Shown: positions 17,900-25,654 of the stretch, piece by piece | How positions within the stretch are numbered: position 1 is the first letter of the stretch | Layout of the letters: each line of letters starts with the position of its first letter | NCBI GenBank assembly: GCA_002727195.1 | Contig: PBWH01000023.1 | Location: 196,531 to 260,530 of the forward strand | DNA from: Gemmatimonadota bacterium | GTDB taxonomy: Bacteria; Latescibacterota; UBA2968 | Direction: 5' to 3' | DNA length: 64,000 nucleotides | Notes under the pieces: model-generated | Database searches by the model: none | Told to the model about the DNA's origin: nothing | Seen by the model: the letters and a program-made list of their open reading frames with translations, nothing else | Translations under genes and position numbers: made by a program

Positions 17900-18868
17900 A
17901 TGCCAGCACTTTCACCAGGGGATCGGTTTCCCGACGTCGTCCTTACCCGGTCCAGCGATAACCGCCAGGCCCATTTATACGGCCAGATCGGGGGCAATCC
18001 CGTTCAGCTGATTATTGTCCGTGAGTTCGATGGGTCCGACGGTCTCGGCGAGTCAGCCGATTACGATGTGGTCCGCATTGTCGGATCGACGGCACAGCCG
18101 AGTCCGAATGTCTATGTTGATCCTGACGGGACGACTATCGACCATCATCTGTCGGATGCACCGTCGGTGTGCTACCTGTTGGATCCAAATCTCCGCGTCA
18201 TCGAGGTCACAGGTGATTCCGCCGAGCTCCATCCAGATCAGATCAGTGTCCAGCACGCAGACACACAAGGATCGATTCGGCATCAGGCTCCCGTTCTGAT
18301 GATCGACCGTGTGCTCGAGCCGGATCGCTGCCAGTTTCTTCAACACCTGTGGGAACAGGATTCCAGGGAGACGGGCGTCGAACAGCAAACTTCTGCAGGT
18401 GGTCGAGAGGTCATCTCGGATCACCATAAGTCACGACGCGACCATACGGTTCAGGATCCCAAGCTGGTTCAGCTGTTGACGCAGTCGATCGGCAAACGCG
18501 TCCTGCCCGAGATCGAGCGCGCGTTCATCTACCGCCCGGCTCGCTTCGAAGGATTCAAGATTGCCTGCTACGAATCCACTTCGTCTGGCTTCTTCCACGC
18601 GCATCGAGACAACCTGAGCCCGTCGACTGCCCACCGTCGGCTTGCAGTCAGCCTGAACCTCAACGACGGCTACGCTGGTGGCGAACTCCGTTTTCCCGAG
18701 TTCGGACGCGAACGGTATAAGCCGGACGCGGGGTCTGCGCTGGTGTTTTCGTGTGCGCATCTCCACGAAGTCCTTCCGGTTACGGAGGGACGTCGGTTCA
18801 CGCTGTTGACCTTTCTCTACGACGAGTCCGTTCAGCGAGCGATGGAAGTCGATCCGTTCGCCCTCTGA
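17900..18868 (+). CDS. Peroxiredoxin-like domain fused to a 2OG-Fe(II) prolyl-4-hydroxylase-like domain
   Basis: About 322 residues from the ATG at 17900 (MPALSPGDRFPDVVLTR). The first ~130 residues look like an AhpC/redoxin fold (GDRFPDVVL, LLDPNLRVIEV) but have no Cys at the peroxidatic position. The C-terminal ~180 residues are a P4H-type double-stranded beta helix: the Fe ligands are in FFHAHRDN (His-x-Asp) and the distal His in CAHLHEVLPV, and the 2OG-binding Arg is in GRRFTLL. Likely an oxygenase acting on protein or small-molecule substrates. The longer frame from 17849 is less likely. Confidence 0.82.
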   Translation: MPALSPGDRFPDVVLTRSSDNRQAHLYGQIGGNPVQLIIVREFDGSDGLGESADYDVVRIVGSTAQPSPNVYVDPDGTTIDHHLSDAPSVCYLLDPNLRVIEVTGDSAELHPDQISVQHADTQGSIRHQAPVLMIDRVLEPDRCQFLQHLWEQDSRETGVEQQTSAGGREVISDHHKSRRDHTVQDPKLVQLLTQSIGKRVLPEIERAFIYRPARFEGFKIACYESTSSGFFHAHRDNLSPSTAHRRLAVSLNLNDGYAGGELRFPEFGRERYKPDAGSALVFSCAHLHEVLPVTEGRRFTLLTFLYDESVQRAMEVDPFAL

Positions 18869-18883
18869 GGGCAGAGGTAACCC

Positions 18884-20122
18884 ATGAAGATTGTCGATAT
18901 CCAGGTCTGTTCGCTCCAGCCACCCGATCCCTCGGAGCCCGGCACACCCGCCACGCGCGAGCCTTGGAATCGACTGTTCCGTCAGGCCTCTCCGAGAGAC
19001 AGGTATGATCCGCCGCTGGAGCGGCATGAACCGGGCGGACAGTATTTCGTGAAGGCGATTGCCGAGGACGGAACGTGGGGGCTTGGTTCTGGTGACACGG
19101 GGAATACGGCCTCGGTGATCATCGATGAGGTTCTGAGGCATATGGTGGTAGGTCAGGAGGTCGGCGCGATCGATACCTGTAACGACCGGATGTGGCGAGG
19201 ATGTCTGTCGTTCGGTCAGGAAGGTCTGACGGCTCGAGCCGTTGCCGGCGTGGACCTTGCATTATGGGATCTGTGGGGCAAGGTGACGGGCCAGCCGGTC
19301 TATCGCCTCGCCGGAGGCCCGACCCGCTCGTCGATGGACTGCTACGTGACCGGGAACGATGTCGACTGGGGGCTAGAGGTCGGGTTCCGGAAATTCAAGC
19401 TCGCCCGGCCGCACGGATTCGAGAAGGGGCAGGCCGGGATCGACGGGACGGTTGACCTGATCGCAAAGACGCGCGAGCAGATCGGCGAAGATGCCGACCT
19501 GATGCTGGACTGTTGGATGGCCTACGACGTCGACTACACGGTGCGGATGTGCGAGGCGCTCAGGCCCTATCGCATGCGGTGGATGGAAGAGATGCTGATG
19601 CCGCACGACTTCGCCGGGTATCGCGAACTGCGCAAACGGCTCCCGTGGCAGACTTTGGCGACAGGCGAACACTGGGCGACCCGCCATCCCGGGATCCGAG
19701 CACTGGAAGAGTGCATCGTGGACCTGATTCAGGCTGACATCACCTGGATTGGTGGTTTTACCGAGGCAATGAAGCTGGCTCACTACGCCGACACGAAAGG
19801 GGTACAACTGGCCCTGCACACGGGGGTGAACGATCTGTATGGTCAGCACTTCACGGCCGCGATGCCGAATACGCCGCTGATCGAGTTCTATCAGGGGACG
19901 CGACCGGGTGTGCCGTTGGATGAATGCTATCTCGGTTCGCCGTCCGAGAGTGGAAGGCTGTGCTATCGGACTACGCCAGGCACGCCGATGCCGAAGGATG
20001 GTGTGCTCGGGTTGCCGCCGGGACCCGGGTTCGGTCAACAGGTGCCGGAGGCGTGGCTCGTTCCGTATGACCCGAGGGTTGTGGTCAGTCACTGGCTGCA
20101 TGTGCAGAAGTCTGGGAATTGA
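18884..20122 (+). CDS. Enolase-superfamily dehydratase, L-rhamnonate-dehydratase-like
   Basis: 412 residues. GVDLALWDLWGKVTGQPVYR and LMLDCWMAYDVDYTVRMCEA closely follow L-rhamnonate dehydratase. Metal ligands are in LDCWM, WMEEM and TGEHW; a His lies in LALHTGVN where rhamnonate dehydratase has PHG. The probable reaction is sugar-acid dehydration to a 2-keto-3-deoxy acid; the deviating His region makes the exact substrate uncertain. Starts 16 bases after the hydroxylase gene with a nearby AGAGGTAA, so the two may be co-transcribed. Confidence 0.85.
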   Translation: MKIVDIQVCSLQPPDPSEPGTPATREPWNRLFRQASPRDRYDPPLERHEPGGQYFVKAIAEDGTWGLGSGDTGNTASVIIDEVLRHMVVGQEVGAIDTCNDRMWRGCLSFGQEGLTARAVAGVDLALWDLWGKVTGQPVYRLAGGPTRSSMDCYVTGNDVDWGLEVGFRKFKLARPHGFEKGQAGIDGTVDLIAKTREQIGEDADLMLDCWMAYDVDYTVRMCEALRPYRMRWMEEMLMPHDFAGYRELRKRLPWQTLATGEHWATRHPGIRALEECIVDLIQADITWIGGFTEAMKLAHYADTKGVQLALHTGVNDLYGQHFTAAMPNTPLIEFYQGTRPGVPLDECYLGSPSESGRLCYRTTPGTPMPKDGVLGLPPGPGFGQQVPEAWLVPYDPRVVVSHWLHVQKSGN

Positions 20123-20150
20123 GAATTGATGACAGAAGATTGATGATTGA
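20115..20150. repeat. Dispersed repeat, family B
   Basis: GAATTGAGAATTGATGACAG then AAGATTGATGATTGAATTG, beginning inside the last codons of the dehydratase gene. Same character as 3952-4034. Confidence 0.55.
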
Positions 20151-20251
20151 ATTGTCGGCTGCATCTGATGCGAGCCTTCACTTACCCCAGTTAGGATTGC
20201 GGGGCTTCCGTCCTCTTCCGGTTTGCGGGGGAGGGCTTTTGCGTGACGACT

Positions 20252-21490
20252 TCAACCGTCGAGACGGCGAGGCAGTTTGAGCGAGGCAAGGACCGACACG
20301 GCAGCGACGAGCGCGGAACTAGAAAAGAGCATGGTGTACCCCATCCAGCCGCCGATCTGCCCCGCGACGAGAGGGCCCAGGAACATGCCGGCAGAGTAGA
20401 CGGCCTGGAAGAAGCCCATGGCCGTTGCCTTGTCTCGCTCGGAAATCCCGTGGATTGCGAGAGACATCATGATCGGATAGGCCGTGCCTCGGCATAGTCC
20501 ACTCAGCGCCTGCAGCACGAAGAGTTGCCAGACCTCTGTGGCGTGTGGAATAGTGGCCGTAACGAGCGTGACGACCCCATAGGCGACCACGATGGCGTAT
20601 CTCGGTCCCAGCAGGGGAAGGGCCAGCCGGCTGGCGGAGAGTCCGGCGACCGACCCGCACAAGAGGGTAAGCGCCGAAAGCATGCCTAGGTCTGTCTTGG
20701 TCGCTCCGAGCGTTAGCGCGAAGTTCGGCAGGAAGCCGAAGCTTGAAGTAAAGACCGTATACATGCCGAGGGAGGCTGCGATCGACGACCAGATCAGAGT
20801 TGGATGACGGAGGATCTCTCGAGACGCGTTCAGCGAGAGCGTTCCGTGGGCAGGCACTCGTGATTCGGACGTGCCGAGCGAGACGAAGGTGCCCAGCACA
20901 CCAAATCCGGCCGAAGCCCAGAATGGGGCGAGCCAACCGTAGTGGTCGGCGAGCCAACCGCCGAGGTATGTCGAGGACATGATCGACAGGCCGTTGACGA
21001 AAGAGATATGGCCCATCGCTCGCGTGGTCTGTCCGGGTGGGTAGTACCCCGAGTAGAGAACGGTGAAGGCGACCCATGAACACGCCGAAATCCCGGAGAC
21101 AAATCGGGCGACGATCATCCACTCTGGAGACGGCGAGAGAGCCAGAACCATGCCTGCCACTCCCGCTGATAGTAGTCCAAGTGTGATGAACGGCTTTCGG
21201 CGACCGATGCGGTCGGAGTAGAGGCCGAGGGGGAGTCGGAAAAGGAGTTGGGCAAAACCGTAGGCGCTGACCACGATGCCGATGAGGCTGAAAGATCCGC
21301 CTTGGTGTTCAGCGTAAGGTGCGAGTATGGGGACGTAGGTGTAGTGCGAGAACCAGAAGATCGCCGTAGAGGTTAGGAACCAGACACGGACGGATGTGTG
21401 AGGGGAGGATGTTGTGTCCGAAGCGTTGACTGGTCTATTCCTGTTGCGGGGTCCGTATGCAGGTGAGGGCCGACGTGGTTGAAGTGTCAG
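20252..21490 (-). CDS. MFS transporter with no standard start codon for its first helix
   Basis: Major facilitator protein. GLYSDRIGRRKPF is the loop 2-3 motif, and about 11-12 hydrophobic segments follow. The first usable start is a GTG at 21274, but the frame is open to 21505 and that stretch encodes a convincing first helix (FLTSTAIFWFSHYTYVPILA, then YAEHQGGSFSLIGIV). It contains no ATG, GTG or TTG; a CTG at 21490 is the only near-start. Either a rare start is used or the 5' end is damaged. Substrate unknown. Confidence 0.75.
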   Translation of the reverse strand: MTLQPRRPSPAYGPRNRNRPVNASDTTSSPHTSVRVWFLTSTAIFWFSHYTYVPILAPYAEHQGGSFSLIGIVVSAYGFAQLLFRLPLGLYSDRIGRRKPFITLGLLSAGVAGMVLALSPSPEWMIVARFVSGISACSWVAFTVLYSGYYPPGQTTRAMGHISFVNGLSIMSSTYLGGWLADHYGWLAPFWASAGFGVLGTFVSLGTSESRVPAHGTLSLNASREILRHPTLIWSSIAASLGMYTVFTSSFGFLPNFALTLGATKTDLGMLSALTLLCGSVAGLSASRLALPLLGPRYAIVVAYGVVTLVTATIPHATEVWQLFVLQALSGLCRGTAYPIMMSLAIHGISERDKATAMGFFQAVYSAGMFLGPLVAGQIGGWMGYTMLFSSSALVAAVSVLASLKLPRRLDG

Positions 21491-21561
21491 GTGGAGGGTC
21501 CAGAACTAATAGAGATGCTTCGCAAGCTCAGCACGACTTATTCGAAGTCGGTGGGCAGCGC

Positions 21562-23007
21562 TTAACCGACGACCTCGGCGATCCGCTCAGCGATCGCGTC
21601 AGCCAGCCGTTCCAGACAGCCCTTTGCTAGTGCAGACGGCTCCTCCTGATACAACCCCTTCCCGTAATCCTCTTCGCGCAGCAGATAGGCGACCTGCGTG
21701 TCGCCACTCAGTGACGAGACCATGATTGTCAGGTCTGGAAAGCGACTCCGCAGTTCGCTCTGAAGCCAACTGTAGGGCTCTCCACCGCACGTTACCCACA
21801 CCGCATCGCCGAGCTGGAACACGGTGAATCGGTAGGCGAACGCTTTCCCCTCGGGAAGCGCCTCGATACGCGCTAGCCATCGTCGACACCGCTCCGCCAT
21901 AGCACCGGTATCCCTCGCCTTGATTTTGTCGCCGTCCTGGTCGGCTGTCTCCTGTTCCTCTGCATACCGCTTCATGTCGGCCTGAAGCGTCTCCTGCGTC
22001 GGAAGGTCTATCAAGGGGAGGGCGACTTCGAAGCACCCTCCGCGGAATACAGCTGTCTCTTCTGCACGGTCGTTCTCCTGCATTTCCCACGTCCACGTTC
22101 CGATCGTCGCTCCAGAGACCACCGGACCGGCATACGCGAAGTCGTGATACGGCGCCCCCATACCGTAGAGTGCGGAGAGTGCGGCGTGGCCGACCTGTTT
22201 ACCGTTTCGGTCCGCGACCGCCGTATCGCCGACGAACCCATCTCGTGGGCCGAGGTCACCGCTGGGGGCCTGAAGAAAGCAACACGGTGCTCCCGTGTTT
22301 GTCTCGATGACCTCACGCAAAGCACCCACGTAGTCGGGGCTGATCAACGTGTTGTCCCACGCGAGAGTCGTCGGGTGGCAGGCGTAGTTGACGATGACGA
22401 GTCGGACCTCACCCGATGCGTTGGTCACGCGTCCGACAAGAACGGTGTCCTCACCCGATCGGTCCGGGTTGTATCCAGTCGCATAGATGCCGTTGGCTTC
22501 GTCGCAATAGTCGCGGTTCTGAGCCATGTCGCATCTGCCGAAGGCATAGGTAATGGCTGTCTCCTCAACAGACGATAATGCGCTCTCGGCAAGGGATGTC
22601 ACTTTGGCGTTCAGGTCGTCGAGGAAAGGCCCTATGAGGTCACCCCCTGGAAGTCCTCTCCGTCCGGGCGCGTAGTTCCCCGATGCGTGCGAATGGGAGA
22701 AGGTGAAGAGCACACGTTCTGCCGGCGTGCCCGTCGCTTCGCCGACGTTGGCGGCAAGTCTGTCCATCTGCTCGCCGGTCAGGTTTACGAGTTCGAGCTG
22801 AACGCGAACGAAGCGGGTGTCGTTGTCGCCGGAGAGGGGTTCGAGCACGATGACGTTTGCCTGAAGGGGCCGGTGAACGCCGGTGGCTGCATCGTGACGT
22901 GCGGCGCCCCACATTCTGTGGTAGATCCCGACGGGTGGCGTGGTGTCTCCGTGGGCGTGTCCAAGCCGGAGGAGAGATGTGGGGGACTTAACGAAGGTCG
23001 TAGACAT
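21562..23007 (-). CDS. Neutral/alkaline non-lysosomal ceramidase N-terminal-domain-like protein
   Basis: 481 residues without a clear signal peptide. The zinc-site-like FSHSHAS and VNYACHPTTL match the ceramidase family. At the nucleophile motif (GDxSP in true ceramidases) the protein has SGDLGPRDG, with Gly where the Ser should be. It is therefore probably a hydrolase of a different amide, or inactive. Followed 12 bases upstream by the alpha/beta hydrolase gene on the same strand, so the two may form an operon. Confidence 0.72.
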   Translation of the reverse strand: MSTTFVKSPTSLLRLGHAHGDTTPPVGIYHRMWGAARHDAATGVHRPLQANVIVLEPLSGDNDTRFVRVQLELVNLTGEQMDRLAANVGEATGTPAERVLFTFSHSHASGNYAPGRRGLPGGDLIGPFLDDLNAKVTSLAESALSSVEETAITYAFGRCDMAQNRDYCDEANGIYATGYNPDRSGEDTVLVGRVTNASGEVRLVIVNYACHPTTLAWDNTLISPDYVGALREVIETNTGAPCCFLQAPSGDLGPRDGFVGDTAVADRNGKQVGHAALSALYGMGAPYHDFAYAGPVVSGATIGTWTWEMQENDRAEETAVFRGGCFEVALPLIDLPTQETLQADMKRYAEEQETADQDGDKIKARDTGAMAERCRRWLARIEALPEGKAFAYRFTVFQLGDAVWVTCGGEPYSWLQSELRSRFPDLTIMVSSLSGDTQVAYLLREEDYGKGLYQEEPSALAKGCLERLADAIAERIAEVVG

Positions 23008-23019
23008 TGGGCGTCTCCG

Positions 23020-23877
23020 CTAGCGGTTTAGGATCCCTGTTTCGTAGAGGTACTCCAGTGTGCGCACACAGAAGGCATCCCAGTCGGGTGGACAATCGAC
23101 GTGCGCGACGTGCTCGTAGGTCCACAGCGTTCCGTCGGCTGCAGCCTCTGCAAGGGCCACGCCGTGGCTGTATGGTATGACCAGATCCTCAGGGCCGTGG
23201 AGAACGAGAACGGGGTTCGGATATCGCCGAAGGACATCGATGTTGTTCAGCGGGCTTCGGACCAGGAAACTGGGCACGAGATACCGTCTACTCATTTTAA
23301 GCATGCTTTGATACGTGGAGATCAGGATCAGGGCTTTGGATGGACGTCGGTCGGCGAGGAGGCACGCTGCGCCGCCCCCCATGGACCGGCCCACGAGGAT
23401 GACGTTCTGGCCGTCCACGTCATCACGCGCCAGGAGCACATCGTAGGCTTTCGTGAATGTGTCGATCAACGTCCTCTCCGAGGCGCTCCCCTTGCTCCTT
23501 CCGTATCCGGGGTATCCAACGAGGGCGACCGCCAGGCCGCTGTCTCGGAACGTTTGAAAGCGATCCTTGAAGAAGTCGATAAGCTCCGCGTTCCCGTGTG
23601 CAAAGATGACCAGCGGCGACCGTTTGATCTCCTGCGTCGGCGGTAGCAGCCAGCCCTCGACGGGTTTGTCATCCACACGCACCCAGAAACGCTCCGCCCC
23701 GTCCGGCAGGTCGGGTGGCTCGACCCCTTCGAGCGTGCGCATACCGGGAAACATGATCGCGTGCTGGAAGGTGTAGAGGCACACCGCGTAGACGAGATAG
23801 AAGCCTACAAGGACCAGAATCATTGCAAGGGTGGGGTTGATTTGCGGCATCATGAGCAGTTTAAGGGCAGCCGGCAC
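23020..23877 (-). CDS. Membrane-anchored alpha/beta hydrolase (BEM46/YfhR-like)
   Basis: 285 residues. One N-terminal hydrophobic helix (LAMILVLVGFYLVYAVCLY) precedes the hydrolase fold. The oxyanion region is VIFAHGNAE, the nucleophile elbow is GRSMGGG, an acidic residue lies in LHGPEDLVIPY, and His in HVAHVDCPP completes the triad. Likely a serine esterase or peptidase at the membrane. First gene of the pair with the ceramidase-like gene. Confidence 0.85.
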   Translation of the reverse strand: MPAALKLLMMPQINPTLAMILVLVGFYLVYAVCLYTFQHAIMFPGMRTLEGVEPPDLPDGAERFWVRVDDKPVEGWLLPPTQEIKRSPLVIFAHGNAELIDFFKDRFQTFRDSGLAVALVGYPGYGRSKGSASERTLIDTFTKAYDVLLARDDVDGQNVILVGRSMGGGAACLLADRRPSKALILISTYQSMLKMSRRYLVPSFLVRSPLNNIDVLRRYPNPVLVLHGPEDLVIPYSHGVALAEAAADGTLWTYEHVAHVDCPPDWDAFCVRTLEYLYETGILNR

Positions 23878-24079
23878 GTGAGGAAATGAAAATCGGCCCG
23901 CAAACGAGGCATAAGTCTAACAAAACGGATGATTTGTCTAGTTTTGGTGTGCGCTGGATCACACCGCAGGAACGTTTTGTTCTATGTGGCCAGATTCACG
24001 TGTATCAACTCGATCCGTCTACAGGATTAAGTGTATGAATTTCCTGCAGATACATTTTGTAGTGGTTCAGTCCGATACG
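23878..24079. other. Non-coding region upstream of the sigma-factor promoter
   Basis: Divergent gap between the hydrolase and sigma-factor genes. Contains a GGTGTG-N8-CACACC inverted repeat (23944-23963), a possible activator or repressor site given the sigma-54 promoter that follows. No gene was found. Confidence 0.4.
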
Positions 24080-24095
24080 TGGCACAAGCATTGCA
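24080..24095 (+). promoter_or_regulatory. Sigma-54 (RpoN) -24/-12 promoter
   Basis: TGGCAC at 24080-24085, five-base spacer, TTGCA at 24091-24095. This matches the TGGCAC-N5-TTGCW consensus with exact GG-to-GC spacing. Transcription would begin near 24106, giving a leader of about 67 bases before the sigma-factor ATG. Confidence 0.75.
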
Positions 24096-24172
24096 TTCTA
24101 TATAGGCAGGCCAGCGCAATATGCAAGATCCCCACCCCCACCCCGGAATCCCGCTGGCCAAGGAGGAAGAAG

Positions 24173-25024
24173 ATGGCTATCAGAAACACAGACAGCGGAT
24201 TACTCGACCAGTATTTTCTAGATATCTCGAACTCCACCCCTCTGGATTCTAAGCAGGAGTGCGATCTCGCACGCCGGATCCAGCAGGGCGATCAGTGTGC
24301 CCGGAACGAGCTGGTCAACGCGAATCTGAGGTTTGTGGTCCGACTGGCCAGTGAGTTTCAGGGCTGCGGCATGGACCTCGAGGACCTTATCAGCGCAGGG
24401 AACGTCGGCCTGATCACGGCCTCCGAACGGTTCGATCCCAAACGCGGGGTCAAATTCATTACCTACGCGCTGTGGTGGATCCGTCAAGCGATCCTGAACA
24501 GCCTTTCACAGGATACAAGAACCGTTCGTCTTCCGGCGAACCGGGTCAAGCTCCTGAACAGCATCACCCAGATTGCGCGCGAGATTCACCAGAAGACCGG
24601 ACTCGAGGCGGAATCGGCCGAGATTGCTGACATTCTGAGTGTCCCCGTTGATCGGGTCCGTGAGATGCAGATGTGGTCACGGGACCTCGCATCCCTGGAT
24701 CAGCCGACATCGGCAGACGAGACGCAGATGCCGCTCAACGTGATCGCAGACGATCGCCAGGAGTTGCCCGACTACGAAGTGAGCGATGCCTCGGATCAGA
24801 TTCAGCTCGAGGCCGCGCTTGCATCCCTAGAGGAGCGAGAGGCGCTGGTCCTGTGCGAACATTACGGACTGGTCGATGACAACCCGAAGACGCTCGAGGC
24901 GATCGGGAAGAACGTCGGACTGACCAAGGAGCGGATCCGACAGATCAAAGAAAAAGCGCTGCGGAAGCTGCGTCATCCGAGACATCGGGAGTGGCTGGAT
25001 CCGCTGCGGGAGTCGATTGCCTGA
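24173..25024 (+). CDS. RNA polymerase sigma-70 family factor (group 2, RpoS/RpoD-like)
   Basis: 283 residues from the ATG at 24173, chosen for its AAGGAGGAAGAAG ribosome site and family-like start (MAIRNTDSGLLDQYFLDIS). Region 1.2/2 includes LVNANLRFVV, DLISAGNVGLI and the -10-binding RGVKFITYALWWIRQAI; region 3 follows. Region 4 ends with the helix-turn-helix LEAIGKNVGLTKERIRQIKE. Region 1.1 is absent, so it is an alternative factor. The sigma-54 promoter upstream implies a sigma cascade. Confidence 0.95.
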   Translation: MAIRNTDSGLLDQYFLDISNSTPLDSKQECDLARRIQQGDQCARNELVNANLRFVVRLASEFQGCGMDLEDLISAGNVGLITASERFDPKRGVKFITYALWWIRQAILNSLSQDTRTVRLPANRVKLLNSITQIAREIHQKTGLEAESAEIADILSVPVDRVREMQMWSRDLASLDQPTSADETQMPLNVIADDRQELPDYEVSDASDQIQLEAALASLEEREALVLCEHYGLVDDNPKTLEAIGKNVGLTKERIRQIKEKALRKLRHPRHREWLDPLRESIA

Positions 25025-25036
25025 AACAATGGCACG

Positions 25037-25068
25037 GAACCACAGAGGATACGGAAGATACGGAGGGC
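25037..25068. repeat. Dispersed purine-rich repeat, family A
   Basis: GGAACCACAGAGGATACGG then AAGATACGGAGGG, 12 bases after the sigma-factor stop codon. Confidence 0.65.
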
Positions 25069-25161
25069 TGTTGCTAGACCCCGACCCAGGCGGCCCTATC
25101 GGGGACTGGGTTGGGGAGAGCACGGAACTCCTGCTCCGGCTGTAGAGGGGGAACAGTAGAG

Positions 25162-25193
25162 GCGAGGTCGAGTATTCGACCTCGCTTTTTTTT
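25162..25193 (+). terminator. Intrinsic terminator
   Basis: The perfect 10-bp stem GCGAGGTCGA / TCGACCTCGC with a GTAT loop is followed by eight T. Probably ends the sigma-factor transcript, about 140 bases after its stop codon. Confidence 0.85.
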
Positions 25194-25509
25194 GCGAACT
25201 CGAAGGAGAAGTAGAAGAGGCGGCCGTCCCGTTCGATCTGGAAGACGACCGGGTCGTCGGCTTTGAGCGTGGCGAGTCGCTTGCGCAGCGTCTGGATCGT
25301 TGCTGGATCACGAGGTCGCCCGTGCTACGGACAAGTCCCGACTGCGGTGCGTAACCGGATACGAGGATCTGGACCACGGATGGGCCGACACGCTGGACAA
25401 GTGATTCGATGGACTGATTCAACCGGTCCAGTTCAGTCTGTTGTGAGGCGACGGACAGAGGAATGTGCGCGACAAGAAGCGCAAATGCGAGGCGAAGCAA
25501 GGTCATCAC
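25170..25509 (-). pseudogene. HtrA/DegP-type serine protease remnant with the catalytic core deleted
   Basis: From the ATG at 25509 a signal peptide (MMTLLRLAFALLVAHIPLSV) is followed by VQRVGPSVVQILVSGY, the start of secreted trypsin-like/PDZ proteases. After about 70 residues the family resemblance ends. In another frame from about 25297 the DNA reads IQTLRKRLATLKADDPVVFQ then IERDGRLFYFSFEF, the last strand-helix-strand of a PDZ domain. The His-Asp-Ser catalytic domain between them (several hundred codons) is missing, so this is a deletion remnant. Confidence 0.7.
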
Positions 25510-25583
25510 GTTCTTTTCGATTCAGTTCGGCCCTAACATAGCCGAATTCGGATCCCGATCTGCCTGGCACACTTCCCCGCGCG

Positions 25584-25611
25584 TTGACAGCCCTACAGCC
25601 GCCGCTATCTT
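25584..25611 (+). promoter_or_regulatory. Sigma-70-type promoter upstream of the FAD oxidoreductase
   Basis: -35 TTGACA (25584-25589), 16-base spacer, -10 TATCTT (25606-25611). The GTG start lies about 37 bases downstream of the expected transcription start. Confidence 0.55.
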
Positions 25612-25654
25612 GGGGCTGTGAACACAGCATTTCATACAAGAGGGAAAGTGGCTC

